From Enterobacter kobei (lineage in GTDB: Bacteria > Pseudomonadota > Gammaproteobacteria > Enterobacterales > Enterobacteriaceae), in contig NZ_AP024590.1 of assembly GCF_018323985.1 (NCBI RefSeq), forward strand, positions 1,736,001 to 1,800,000: a stretch of 64,000 nt of DNA, in the 5' to 3' direction. Position 1 is the stretch's first letter. Every line of letters begins with the position of its first letter. Under the pieces are notes generated by a model. The model saw only the letters and a program-made list of their open reading frames with translations. It did not search any database and was not told where the DNA came from. Shown here in pieces: positions 1 to 7,739 of this stretch. The position numbers and the translations under genes are program-made.

Positions 1-25
1 GAATCATGGCGATGGGTAATTTCAT
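1..25 (-). CDS. 5' end of a gene running off the window, possibly YceI-type secreted protein
   Basis: Only eight codons are visible (MKLPIAMI), starting 13 bases after the stop of the cytochrome b561 gene, with a CTGGAG ribosome-binding site. The start looks like a signal peptide. Inference only: b561 cytochromes of this family are often followed by a YceI-like periplasmic lipocalin gene, which would fit; the visible part cannot prove it. Confidence 0.4.
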
Positions 26-38
26 GGTGGACTCCAGG

Positions 39-617
39 TTAACGAAACGCACGGCCAGGCAGCATGCGACGCAGCACGCCGTCCCGTAACAGGTAGTGAT
101 GGAAAAGCGCGGCCAGCGCATGCAACAGTGCCAGTAAGATCAGCGCCCACGCTACCGTGTCATGCCACTGAGCAAGGGTATGCCGCTGGGTGGGGGTAAT
201 GTCGACCCAGCCTGTCAGGTCGAACAGACCAAAGAACTGGAAAGGCTCATGCTGCGACCAGCGGTAAAGAAACCCGAGCACGATTTGAGTAAAAAGAAGC
301 AGATAGAGCGCGCTGTGCATGCCATGCGCGAGCCCTTTCGCCAGATTGGAGCCTTCAAGCGGCGGCATCGAAAACTGGCGAGAGCGCTGGCTGAATAGCC
401 GCCAGAGCAGGCGGACAACCATCACCAACGCCAGCAGGATGCCGCAGGAAATATGCACGGCCTGCAACCCTTTTCGCAGCGGCGTCCCGCGCTCCAGCAA
501 CGCCCAGATATGTGCGCTGGCAAAAAGGAAAATGACGCTGGCCGCGGTGATCCAGTGCAGGGCGAGAGTAAAGCTATCGTAGCGCTGTCGTTTCAGCGCC
601 GGCGTTGTTGCAGTCAT
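39..617 (-). CDS. Cytochrome b561 family membrane protein
   Basis: This 192-residue protein has four hydrophobic helices (about residues 18-40, 50-73, 98-118 and 150-172) and the family's histidines: LHW at 20-22, a His near 55, HGMH near 98-101 and HALAALFHH near 165-173. These would bind two b-type haems and pass electrons across the inner membrane. It belongs to the diheme b561 group with E. coli YodB and YceJ; I cannot say which is the closer orthologue. It appears to be the first gene of a two-gene unit with the gene that starts at base 25. The start codon is at 617; no strong Shine-Dalgarno is visible upstream. Confidence 0.85.
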   Translation of the reverse strand: MTATTPALKRQRYDSFTLALHWITAASVIFLFASAHIWALLERGTPLRKGLQAVHISCGILLALVMVVRLLWRLFSQRSRQFSMPPLEGSNLAKGLAHGMHSALYLLLFTQIVLGFLYRWSQHEPFQFFGLFDLTGWVDITPTQRHTLAQWHDTVAWALILLALLHALAALFHHYLLRDGVLRRMLPGRAFR

Positions 618-978
618 AAAGCGATTCCATCTGTGTGTTAATGATGGGTAAACGCCACATCCTCTGGATCTATTCGATAAAAATTTTTTTTTGCTTTTTA
701 CTCCGGCGCGCTGCGCTTGAAAGCTGAGTTCAGCGCTTAGTTGAAGGTGTTATTTTAGTGTGGTGGGGCACAGGAAGGAGAGACAGGCCAGGGGCGAGAA
801 AAGCGTCCGCTTTGTGCCAGGAGCGGACGTTAAACTGACATCAGACAACGCGACTCCAGCCTGGATATCAATATCATTTGATTTTACAAGATGTATTGGA
901 ATCTTTTACAGATAATAAAAGATTCCACCTGTTAGATATGTTTGCTTGCAGGTTGCTTCTTACACTTTAATAAAGCTA
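618..978. other. Intergenic region, 361 bp
   Basis: No gene is seen. It holds the upstream region of the b561 gene, a GTCCGC repeat copy (805-828), and a perfect 10-bp inverted repeat, GGAATCTTTT at 898-907 and AAAAGATTCC at 917-926, lying just downstream of the NmrA-like gene. That hairpin lacks a T-run on the minus strand, so it is only a weak terminator candidate. Confidence 0.5.
803..832. repeat. GTCCGC/GCGGAC palindromic repeat, copy 1
   Basis: GTCCGCT (805-811) and AGCGGAC (822-828) form an inverted repeat around TTGTGCCAGG. Very similar arrangements recur at about 2638, 3425, 4041 and 6351 in this window, always between genes. Confidence 0.5.
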
Positions 979-1968
979 TTACAGTTTTGTCAGCTGCTGC
1001 TTAATTTCTGTAATTCTTGGCAGGTGTTCCAGAGAATATTGAATGCCTTTAGGCTTGTGTCCCAGTAATTTTTCTAAGTCGCGGGTGATATGGCCGTTGT
1101 ATTTTGGACTGGTGAGTAATTTAAGCAGGTTTTTTAAGTGTGCTTCTGTATGCAGTTGGTTTTGTTCGCGTAAAATACCGAGATATTTTTCTGCCCACTC
1201 GTCTTTGTCGATGTAACGGTGTTGCACATCGAAGCCAAAAATTTCGCTATATATTTGTGCAAGCCCTGCCATATCAATTAATTCATCACCGGTTAATGTG
1301 TATGATTTTCCAATATGCCCTTCCACATTATTAATAATGTTTGCCACAGCTTCGGCTAAATCATAGGCGGTAATAATAGCTATTTTTTCTTCTTTAAAAG
1401 GCGCTTCGAACACATGTTTCTGTGCCACCGTTCCCAGGGAAAACCAACTGAAAATAGGGTTTTCAACAAACACACTGGCGTGAATATTCACGTGAGGAAG
1501 TCCAGACCATTCCAGTGCACGTTCACTGACCCAATGCGCTCGCTGCTGTGGTGACCAGTCGCTGACGCCGCCGCCGATGTAACGAGTACGAGCGGCTGGA
1601 TCCTGAACCATAACGTCGTAGCCCATAAAACTTTGTTCATATTCGGATAGGTTAATCAGCGCCTTAATCTTTCCTTGCTTACGGCATGCTTCCATCAAAA
1701 TGATATAAGCGTCAGAATAATAGGGACTTAGGCTCATACTGAAATAGACAATATCCACGCCTTCCAGGGCTTTGGCTACATCGTGTAAGTTTAGCAGATC
1801 GCCTTTGATGACTTCTGCGCCTAACGCTTCGATTTCTGTATCTTTTTTATTGGTCGGACGCATAAAAGCACGAACGTCGTGGCCTTTTGCCACCAAATTT
1901 TTAATAATCAAATCGCTCACCGAACCAACTGCTCCGCCTGCGCCAGTAATCAAGATTTTATTGCTCAT
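979..1968 (-). CDS. NmrA-like NAD(P)-binding oxidoreductase
   Basis: The protein (329 aa) begins with a Rossmann dinucleotide-binding motif GAGGAVG (residues 9-15) and has the layout of the NmrA/atypical short-chain dehydrogenase family, which includes redox sensors and quinone reductases such as QorB. The catalytic YxxxK of classical SDRs is not evident, consistent with the atypical group. A GAGG ribosome-binding site sits 8 bases before the start. It is divergent from an HxlR regulator with three operator-like repeats between, so it is very likely that regulator's target. HxlR proteins of this type often sense electrophiles; a role in quinone or aldehyde stress is inference. The substrate is unknown. 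Confidence 0.8.
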   Translation of the reverse strand: MSNKILITGAGGAVGSVSDLIIKNLVAKGHDVRAFMRPTNKKDTEIEALGAEVIKGDLLNLHDVAKALEGVDIVYFSMSLSPYYSDAYIILMEACRKQGKIKALINLSEYEQSFMGYDVMVQDPAARTRYIGGGVSDWSPQQRAHWVSERALEWSGLPHVNIHASVFVENPIFSWFSLGTVAQKHVFEAPFKEEKIAIITAYDLAEAVANIINNVEGHIGKSYTLTGDELIDMAGLAQIYSEIFGFDVQHRYIDKDEWAEKYLGILREQNQLHTEAHLKNLLKLLTSPKYNGHITRDLEKLLGHKPKGIQYSLEHLPRITEIKQQLTKL

Positions 1969-2008
1969 TTTTATATCCTCTTCAACAGGTTGTCATCTTT
2001 ACTTTTGT

Positions 2009-2083
2009 TGCTCTCATTATAGGAGTGACACAAAATGTAACTCCAATTATCGGAGTTAGTCAAGCTCCAATTATTAGAGTTAT
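2009..2083. promoter_or_regulatory. Three operator-like repeats between HxlR and NmrA-like genes
   Basis: Three related sites lie in the divergent promoter region: CTCTCATTATAGGAGTG (2011-2027), AACTCCAATTATCGGAGTT (2039-2057, a near-perfect palindrome) and AGCTCCAATTATTAGAGTTA (2063-2082). Their centres are about 24-30 bp apart, i.e. spaced by roughly two to three helical turns. They are the obvious candidates for HxlR binding and control of both genes. Confidence 0.7.
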
Positions 2084-2136
2084 CCGGGCGAATTTGCTAT
2101 CATCCTGCACAACAGGATTTGTGAAAGGAAAAAACT

Positions 2137-2619
2137 ATGAGATCAAATGACTTTAGTAATATGGCCTGTCCCGTTGCCGACATACTTAGCGTACTCGGCG
2201 ACAAATGGACGGGTTTACTGTTGCGTGATTTAATGCTTGGCAAAAATCGTTACAATGATTTGCAAAAATCCAGCAACATCACTAACTCCACTCTTTCCGA
2301 CCGCTTAAAAAATCTTGAACAAAATGGTTTGGTCCGAAAACAGCGCTATCAAACTCGCCCTGATCGCTACGAATACTGTCTTACCGAGCAAGGCACTGAT
2401 ATGGCGTGGCTTATTATGGCAATGGCGAAAATTGGCACGAAATGGAATTTATCAGGTTGGAAAAATGTGCCGCTGCGTTTTGTCAATAAAGAAACTGGCA
2501 TGCCTGTGCGTTTAGGATTACTGGATGAAGATACTGGCGAAGAAATAAACCTTGAGAATGTCATTCCGGTCACGCAAATGCTAAAGGAGATGCCAGAGGA
2601 TTCTGATGCACATGCATGA
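2137..2619 (+). CDS. HxlR-family transcriptional regulator
   Basis: This 160-residue winged-helix protein starts with the family signature CPVADILSVLGDKW (residues 10-23) and RYNDLQ...SDRLKNLE, the recognition region. The Cys at residue 10 is at the position where many redox-sensing HxlR proteins (YodB, HypR type) keep their sensory cysteine. It is transcribed away from the NmrA-like oxidoreductase, with operator-like repeats between. The natural inference is autoregulation plus control of that enzyme. A strong terminator hairpin follows. Confidence 0.9.
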   Translation: MRSNDFSNMACPVADILSVLGDKWTGLLLRDLMLGKNRYNDLQKSSNITNSTLSDRLKNLEQNGLVRKQRYQTRPDRYEYCLTEQGTDMAWLIMAMAKIGTKWNLSGWKNVPLRFVNKETGMPVRLGLLDEDTGEEINLENVIPVTQMLKEMPEDSDAHA

Positions 2620-2637
2620 TCCACTTGTTTCAAGTAT

Positions 2638-2665
2638 GTCCGCTCTTCGCTCAGAGCGGACTTTT
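2638..2665 (+). terminator. Rho-independent terminator after HxlR gene
   Basis: GTCCGCTCT (2638-2646), a six-base loop and AGAGCGGAC (2653-2661) form a perfect 9-bp stem followed by TTTT. The sequence belongs to the same GTCCGC palindrome family as the intergenic repeats, here in a form that can act as a terminator. It abuts the stop codon of the convergent ASCH gene. Confidence 0.8.
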
Positions 2666-3083
2666 ACAAAATCTCGGTAAGTTCAAATTCCTCAAAGACA
2701 AGTTCCATTTCCTCAGAATAAGTGCCTTCACGTTCAAAATAACGTATATGGCCTTCCTTCCAATATTCCAGACTTAAATCACCTTCACCTTCTTTGCTGG
2801 CCAGCTCGCTCGTCATTTCACAAAAGCGAATGACCTGCATTCTGACAGTCTGGATCACGCATACAGGCTGTCCGGTTCCGTCAAGAATGATATTGTAACT
2901 TCCAACGCTGGGAGCTTCGCCTCGTTCATTTTCACGCTGAAAAGAAGCTGCCGAACAGCATGTTGCTGTTTTGATCCCACTTAAAACCAGTTGAACGAGT
3001 TCGTCAGCAAGTTCAGGGCTGTCGCCAAAATGCCATGCAAGTGCACCAGGATAAATGCTTTTTAATTCATCGAGCTTTGTCAT
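2664..3083 (-). CDS. ASCH domain protein, paralogue A
   Basis: The 139-residue protein has the ASCH fold (PUA-related, thought to bind RNA or modified nucleosides). Recognisable features are the WHFGDSPELADELVQLVLSG start, GSYNIILDG near residue 63, and KEGEGDLSLEYWKEGH followed by SEEMELVFEEF near the C-terminus. Some ASCH proteins hydrolyse N4-acetylcytidine; this longer type has not, to my knowledge, been assigned a role. A clear paralogue lies at 48813-49223. It appears monocistronic. Confidence 0.8.
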   Translation of the reverse strand: MTKLDELKSIYPGALAWHFGDSPELADELVQLVLSGIKTATCCSAASFQRENERGEAPSVGSYNIILDGTGQPVCVIQTVRMQVIRFCEMTSELASKEGEGDLSLEYWKEGHIRYFEREGTYSEEMELVFEEFELTEIL

Positions 3084-3139
3084 TTTCAGCCTTTGTTAAT
3101 TTCATTTTTTTTGTAGGCAGCAGATCGTAACCCTGAAAG

Positions 3140-3340
3140 TTACTCATAAAAGGCTGGAGAAAGGCTTAACGAGGCCCATTCAACAGTAAGACCAGGCAGA
3201 TTTACAGTCTTCCCCACAAAAGAACGCGGCCAGCCAGTGTCGACAAGAATATTTATTCCATCGCTTGTCTGAATCAAATATCCAGGTACAGGGATGTCAC
3301 CCGGATGCATAGTCCCCAGGTAAAGCATGTATAGGCGCAT
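3140..3340 (-). pseudogene. Truncated metallo-beta-lactamase-fold lactonase
   Basis: The translation from ATG at 3340 (an upstream in-frame ATG is at 3361) reads MRLYMLYLGTM, then VPGYLIQTSDGINILVDTGW. This is the N-terminus of the AHL-lactonase (AttM/AiiA-like) branch of the metallo-beta-lactamase fold. It stops after about 66 residues, before the metal-binding HxHxDH motif, while intact members are about 250 residues. So it cannot be an active enzyme. The break point is followed by the upstream region of the ASCH gene. Confidence 0.65.
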
Positions 3341-3361
3341 GATATTTTCTCTTATTTTCAA

Positions 3362-3670
3362 CAGTATGATAAAAATAGATGAATATATGGCACTTCACAA
3401 CACACGCATCCTCCCTGTCCTGATCTAACTTCCGCTCTTAGCTCACGGCGGACCTTAGCTCCATGTCAGGCCGCACTGCGCCAGAGCGGCGGCAATAACC
3501 CCATTAGCTCTGTGATAGTTATGATCCTGGCCAGCCACCATGCATCCTCTGGTACGTCAGAATTAATCGCGTATTGTTTTTTCTCGAAGTGTATTTCCAT
3601 ATTTATTCTATGGCGAAAAGGAATTTATATGTGATAAATGCACTAAACGAACATCAAAGGATATGACCTT
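3362..3670. other. Intergenic region, 309 bp
   Basis: No gene is seen. It contains a degraded copy of the GTCCGC repeat (3425-3483) and, just before the cupin gene, an AAAGGA ribosome-binding site at 3657-3662. Confidence 0.5.
3425..3483. repeat. GTCCGC/GCGGAC palindromic repeat, degraded composite copy
   Basis: TTCCGCTCTTAGCTCACGGCGGAC is followed by a second palindromic unit with CCGC...GCGCCAGAGCGGC. The two-unit layout (left palindrome, about 15 bases, right palindrome) matches the copies at 4041 and 6351. Confidence 0.4.
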
Positions 3671-3976
3671 ATGTCTCTTTATGACCTCAGGACCGAAGCG
3701 CAGGCGTTACCACAGTCATGGCACTCTCACGTACTAGGGCACGTAGGGAACGCAAATCTCAAAGTTCTACGAATGGATGAACGCTCAGTAATAGAAGAGG
3801 TACATGAGTATGACGAGGGGTTACTGGTCCTTGAGGGACGTCTGGAACTGCGTGTTAGAGGTAAAAAAATTTCTGTAACCTCTGGCCAGCTTTATATAGC
3901 CAGGGCTGGGGTTCCTCATACCGTGGAAATCGGCAGCTATGGCACATTGGTTATCATCGACTTACCAGAAACATAA
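3671..3976 (+). CDS. Small cupin-domain protein
   Basis: This 101-residue protein is a single cupin barrel. The second cupin motif is visible as GQLYIARAGVPHTVE (about residues 77-91). The first motif is weak: EEVHEYDEGLLVLEGRLEL gives one His and Glu residues where most metal cupins have HxH. It probably binds a small molecule or a metal, but no function can be assigned. It stands alone between a truncated gene and padC. Confidence 0.7.
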   Translation: MSLYDLRTEAQALPQSWHSHVLGHVGNANLKVLRMDERSVIEEVHEYDEGLLVLEGRLELRVRGKKISVTSGQLYIARAGVPHTVEIGSYGTLVIIDLPET

Positions 3977-4040
3977 ATTTTCTCTTGCGATCAGAAGTGC
4001 ATGCCCTGAATCACTTCGAAGTGTAATTCTCAGGGTGCGT

Positions 4041-4113
4041 ATAACTCTACTTCGCTCGTAGCAGACCAAAAGTTGAGCTAATGGGCCTGCTTTATGCCAT
4101 GTGCAGACATTGG
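4041..4113. repeat. GTCCGC-type repeat, diverged composite copy
   Basis: The order ATAAC...TTCGCTCGTAGCAGACC, a spacer, then GGCCTGCTTTATGCCATGTGCAGAC parallels the copy at 6351-6427 base for base in layout, with many substitutions. Confidence 0.35.
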
Positions 4114-4186
4114 GATACCAGTTTGAGACTCTGAGTGCGGGAGGTGTTAATCAGTACATACAGGATGCAATGCCCGGTTTAGTAGC

Positions 4187-4222
4187 AAAAAAAAGAAACC
4201 GTCGTCGTGACCGGTTTCTTTT
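4187..4222 (-). terminator. Terminator of padC
   Basis: AAAAGAAACCG (4191-4201) pairs with CGGTTTCTTTT (4212-4222). Read on the minus strand, the stem is followed by a run of eight T. It lies about 20 bases after the padC stop codon. Confidence 0.85.
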
Positions 4223-4241
4223 AAATTTAACGCTTTCTTAT

Positions 4242-4748
4242 TTAACGCAGATTATCGGGGAAATTTTCCGGCAGTTCGCTTGCTGCACAGGCAATCACGC
4301 TGTCGTTATTTGCCCCGCAGTCACGAATAAAGGTGATGGTGGCAAATTCATCAATAACTTCCGTCGGATAAGCCGGACCGGCATCGCGGTACTGATTCAT
4401 CAGCGGAATATGGTCATTCTGGAAACAAACCGTTTTTTCAGGGTTATTCATCACCCAGCGCGGGAAGAAAATAGTGCCATGGAAGAGTTTATCCCCCAGG
4501 TTGACAATTAAGCTCACATCCGTCCCGGTAGGCTCAGTCCAGGAGATTTTATAAATACTTTCCCCTACGCGGACAATATAAGCATGCTGATCTTTGACCC
4601 AACGATTCCCTACCAGACCGCTGTGAATACGGTAGTCGAGGGTTTCTTCATTTTTGACATAAATTTCGTAGTTCCAGCCGTTATCGTAGGTGTATACCAG
4701 ATGTTTACCAACAAAACCGCTTAAATCATGTTTATCAAAGTTGCTCAT
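4242..4748 (-). CDS. padC: Phenolic acid decarboxylase
   Basis: PadC decarboxylates p-coumaric, ferulic and caffeic acid to the corresponding 4-vinylphenols in the cytoplasm, without cofactor, and serves detoxification of plant phenolic acids. At 168 residues it has the family's normal length. The N-terminal GKHLVYTYDNGWNYE region supplies Trp25 and Tyr27, and IDEF supplies Glu134, the residues described for the Enterobacter enzyme. It is divergent from a LysR regulator with 97 bp between, the usual arrangement for substrate-induced padC in enterobacteria. A secreted esterase of possible feruloyl-esterase type is at 52959-54134, though unlinked. Confidence 0.95.
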   Translation of the reverse strand: MSNFDKHDLSGFVGKHLVYTYDNGWNYEIYVKNEETLDYRIHSGLVGNRWVKDQHAYIVRVGESIYKISWTEPTGTDVSLIVNLGDKLFHGTIFFPRWVMNNPEKTVCFQNDHIPLMNQYRDAGPAYPTEVIDEFATITFIRDCGANNDSVIACAASELPENFPDNLR

Positions 4749-4845
4749 ATCAGGTCTCCTCTGTTCGATAAAGGAAGTCTAATGCTTTAATATTTGGTTG
4801 AATAGCGCTAATTTATGATGATATTAATCTAAAAAGTGAATCATT

Positions 4846-5736
4846 ATGAACAGAACCACCCTGGAACAATGGGCAATCCTGGATTGTGTCTTCACCACCG
4901 GCAGCTTTGCCCGCGCCGCCGAAACGCTACACCGCAGCCAGTCTTCTATTAGCTATAATCTCGCGCAACTCCAGACGCTACTGGGCGTGACGTTGCTGGT
5001 TCCGGAAGGGCGACGTACTGTATTAACCCCAACCGGGGCCACGCTGCTGCGCCAGGTACGCCCACTCCTGAAAACATTCAGTTATGTGGAGGCCCAGGCT
5101 GCGACTCTGCAGGACGGGATGCGGTCGCAGCTTAATGTAGTGGTGGACGTTATCTGTCCCAGGGATCGCCTGTTCTCTGCCCTGCAACAATTTCAACAAC
5201 GCTGGCCGCATATTCGGGTGAGGCTAACGGAAGTCACGGAGAGCATGTTCCCCTCCACGCCGGCGGTGGACGATGCTGATGTGATGATCGTGACCGACCG
5301 GCAAAATATTGCTGGCCGGGGAGAGTGGCTGATGAATGTGGATTTTATTGCCGTGGCCCATCGCGATCATCCGCTGCTGTCGGTATCCGGCACCCTGACC
5401 GAAGCACTGCTTGGCAACTGGCCACGGATACAAATAACAGATGGCGGTAAAACTGCCTCAGGGGATAGCCAGAACTGGGATTTCTCTACGCTGGATGCGG
5501 CGGCAGGCGCAGTCGTGGCCGGTCTGGGATATGGCTGGCTGCCGCAGGCCTATATTCAGCAACAACTGGCGGCAGGCATACTAAAACCGCTGCCCCTTAG
5601 CCACGGCAAGCACCGGGTCACGCCTTTACACATCATCCTGCGCCAGGACGTTCCGCCGGATGAACAGGTCAGTTTCCTGATATCAGCTCTGAAAATGGCG
5701 CTGGACACCACACCACCCGATGCGGCGCCCCAGTAA
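4846..5736 (+). CDS. LysR-family regulator, probable padC activator
   Basis: The 296-residue protein has a LysR winged helix at residues 5-64 (FTTGSFARAAETLHRSQSSIS) and a periplasmic-binding-protein-like effector domain. It is divergent from padC, so sensing of phenolic acids and activation of padC is the natural inference. The start codon follows shortly after an AT-rich divergent promoter region. Confidence 0.85.
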   Translation: MNRTTLEQWAILDCVFTTGSFARAAETLHRSQSSISYNLAQLQTLLGVTLLVPEGRRTVLTPTGATLLRQVRPLLKTFSYVEAQAATLQDGMRSQLNVVVDVICPRDRLFSALQQFQQRWPHIRVRLTEVTESMFPSTPAVDDADVMIVTDRQNIAGRGEWLMNVDFIAVAHRDHPLLSVSGTLTEALLGNWPRIQITDGGKTASGDSQNWDFSTLDAAAGAVVAGLGYGWLPQAYIQQQLAAGILKPLPLSHGKHRVTPLHIILRQDVPPDEQVSFLISALKMALDTTPPDAAPQ

Positions 5737-5824
5737 GCACCTGATTACAGGGTTTAATCACTTGCGACCGAACGCCCTGATAGTTGTCACACTGGCCTTC
5801 AAATCCGCTGTCGGAGCGCTTTTA

Positions 5825-6169
5825 TCAACAGGAAGAGAGATCAGAACTATCGCCCCGGGTTGTCGGATGAGAGATGACAATAAATTCGACGGGTTGATGG
5901 CTGTCGTTCCGGGCTTGATGTTTTGCCCCCGGCGGGATTTCAATTCCCTGCCGGGACTTGATTTCATGTTTATTACCTTCCATTTCCATCGTCAGGGTAC
6001 CCTCAAGGACATAAAAAAACTGTCTGGAAACAGAGTGAAAGTGTCGCTTTTCGTGCGTACCTGGCGGCATTTTTTCGTGAATAATGAGCATGTCCTTCCG
6101 GTTTAGCAGATACCAACCGTCGCAATCATCGCCCCAGGTATAATGCTCAGCATTGTCTTTTGAAATCAC
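5825..6169 (-). CDS. Cupin-domain protein (GTG start)
   Basis: The protein has a canonical single cupin: motif 1 is GTHEKRHFHSVSRQFFYVLEG and motif 2 is GIEIPPGAKHQARN, giving a 3-His/1-Glu type metal site. I chose the GTG at 6169 (114 aa) because AGGAG lies seven bases before it, whereas the in-frame ATGs at 6208 and 6190 have no such site and would add residues before the fold. Function is unknown; similar small cupins are often mannose-6-phosphate-isomerase-like. It is convergent with the padC regulator. Confidence 0.75.
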   Translation of the reverse strand: MISKDNAEHYTWGDDCDGWYLLNRKDMLIIHEKMPPGTHEKRHFHSVSRQFFYVLEGTLTMEMEGNKHEIKSRQGIEIPPGAKHQARNDSHQPVEFIVISHPTTRGDSSDLSSC

Positions 6170-6350
6170 CGTTTTTCTCCTGTGTGTCATTTTCTTGCTT
6201 ATATTCATTCAGAGGCAAGCAGACTAACGCGACAAGGTAGAGAGCACTACCACCATATTTAGAATTGACCGGACTGCTTTAAATGGCGTGTCAGGAGAGG
6301 AGCAAGGGAAGCAGAGGTAAATAACATTACTTTACTAGCTTGTAAGAACG

Positions 6351-6427
6351 ATAACGTCCGTTTCTCGCTCCTGGCGGACCTTCGACTCAATAAGAATGTC
6401 CGCTTTGTGCCAACAACTGACGTTATG
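6351..6427. repeat. GTCCGC/GCGGAC composite repeat
   Basis: Two palindromic units lie in tandem: GTCCG...CTGGCGGAC and GTCCGCTTTGTGCCAACAACTGACGTTA. The right unit matches the copy at 805-828 closely (GTCCGCTTTGTGCCA is identical). Confidence 0.5.
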
Positions 6428-7636
6428 CTAATCATTGATGAGATGATCCGGTTGGAGCGTACGCTTAGCCAGTTTCTTTTGCAGAATGATAACGATGATT
6501 GGGAACCCCGATGCGGAAATTGCACATACCCCCAGCAATGTGTTCATATTTTGTGGTGCTATGGCGTGCCCAGGTAATAGAAAAGCTGACAGAAAAAATG
6601 CGACCGTTGTGATCAGGTACATTAGTGATGACTGCAATGAAGAAAATCCCGCCCGTTGCCCTTCACCAGGAAACGTAATGGTCAGCGCCGAGGAACAAAC
6701 CAGACGACTGTAAGACGCACCGAGAAATACAGTTATAAATAGCCCCGCATGCGGATAGCCCAGAATGGGTATTAGCAAACTCACAATAAAGATGATGGTT
6801 GATCCTGTAGCCAGAAACAAAGCAGAGAAGCAGGAAGTCAACGCGCCTGTCATTTTTGTTGACAGGTATCCTGCAACACCCCCTGCGAAAAAAAGCCATG
6901 GCAGCAGGCCTTGAGATGCCCCCAGTTGCTGTGTCATTAATGGTACCAGAACAGGAATGACCAGCATCGGACTAAACTGTGCAAGCGCATTACTGGAAGC
7001 GAACAGTAAAGTATTGACATCGAGAGGCAGTGCGTGGGGTGTGTCGAAAGCGACTGGATCCTGAGGGATGGTGGAAACTATCAGTGGCAATGCCAACAAA
7101 CACAGCGTAGTGATAAACCACAAAGCGACATGCCAGCCGTAATGACCGCACAAAAATAGGATCGTGGGCATTCCAACAATGCTTACCATCGAAAATGATG
7201 CAATGACCGTCGCCAACATTTTTCCGCGCAAATTAGCCGGTGCAAGATTTATCAATATACTGATACCCACCCCCATTGTTGTGCCTCCAACCAGCCCTGC
7301 GCAGAATCGTAATGCAAGCAGAAGACTAAAGCTGGAGGTGAATGTCGTCAAAAGTGTCAGCAGGCCGAGTAGTGCCATGTTGGCGATCAAAAAACGTTTC
7401 TTATTGAAACGATCAATCCAGTAAAAGGCGATAATTCCCGACAGGACCGCCCCGAAGGTATACATGCCGGATACGTAGCCTGAGAATGCTACGGGAACGG
7501 CAAAGTCTGCTGCCATAAAAGCAAAAACAGGATTGAACATCATATATTCCAGTGCATTTGTGAACTGGATAAAAGCCATGGCAACCGCTATCCGGATGAA
7601 GGCTTTATGATTAGACATTGTTGTGATAAGTGACAT
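6428..7636 (-). CDS. MFS transporter (drug/arabinose-exporter type)
   Basis: The 402-residue protein has twelve hydrophobic segments and the layout of the DHA1 major facilitator group (AraJ/sugar efflux relatives). The loop 2-3 motif is represented by YWIDRFNKKRFL near residue 72, which is degenerate. It probably exports a small organic compound with the proton gradient. It is divergent from a LysR gene (7740-8657), about 100 bp apart, which presumably controls it. A second possible start (MSNHK) is six codons in; neither has a clear ribosome-binding site. Confidence 0.85.
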   Translation of the reverse strand: MSLITTMSNHKAFIRIAVAMAFIQFTNALEYMMFNPVFAFMAADFAVPVAFSGYVSGMYTFGAVLSGIIAFYWIDRFNKKRFLIANMALLGLLTLLTTFTSSFSLLLALRFCAGLVGGTTMGVGISILINLAPANLRGKMLATVIASFSMVSIVGMPTILFLCGHYGWHVALWFITTLCLLALPLIVSTIPQDPVAFDTPHALPLDVNTLLFASSNALAQFSPMLVIPVLVPLMTQQLGASQGLLPWLFFAGGVAGYLSTKMTGALTSCFSALFLATGSTIIFIVSLLIPILGYPHAGLFITVFLGASYSRLVCSSALTITFPGEGQRAGFSSLQSSLMYLITTVAFFLSAFLLPGHAIAPQNMNTLLGVCAISASGFPIIVIILQKKLAKRTLQPDHLIND

Positions 7637-7739
7637 AGCAAGTGACCAGTGGATGAATGATATCTGAGTTTAATTGATATCACTGCCGCTCATTAGATGG
7701 TAAAAATGGCACTCATTATTATCATTTGTGGGATAGTTG

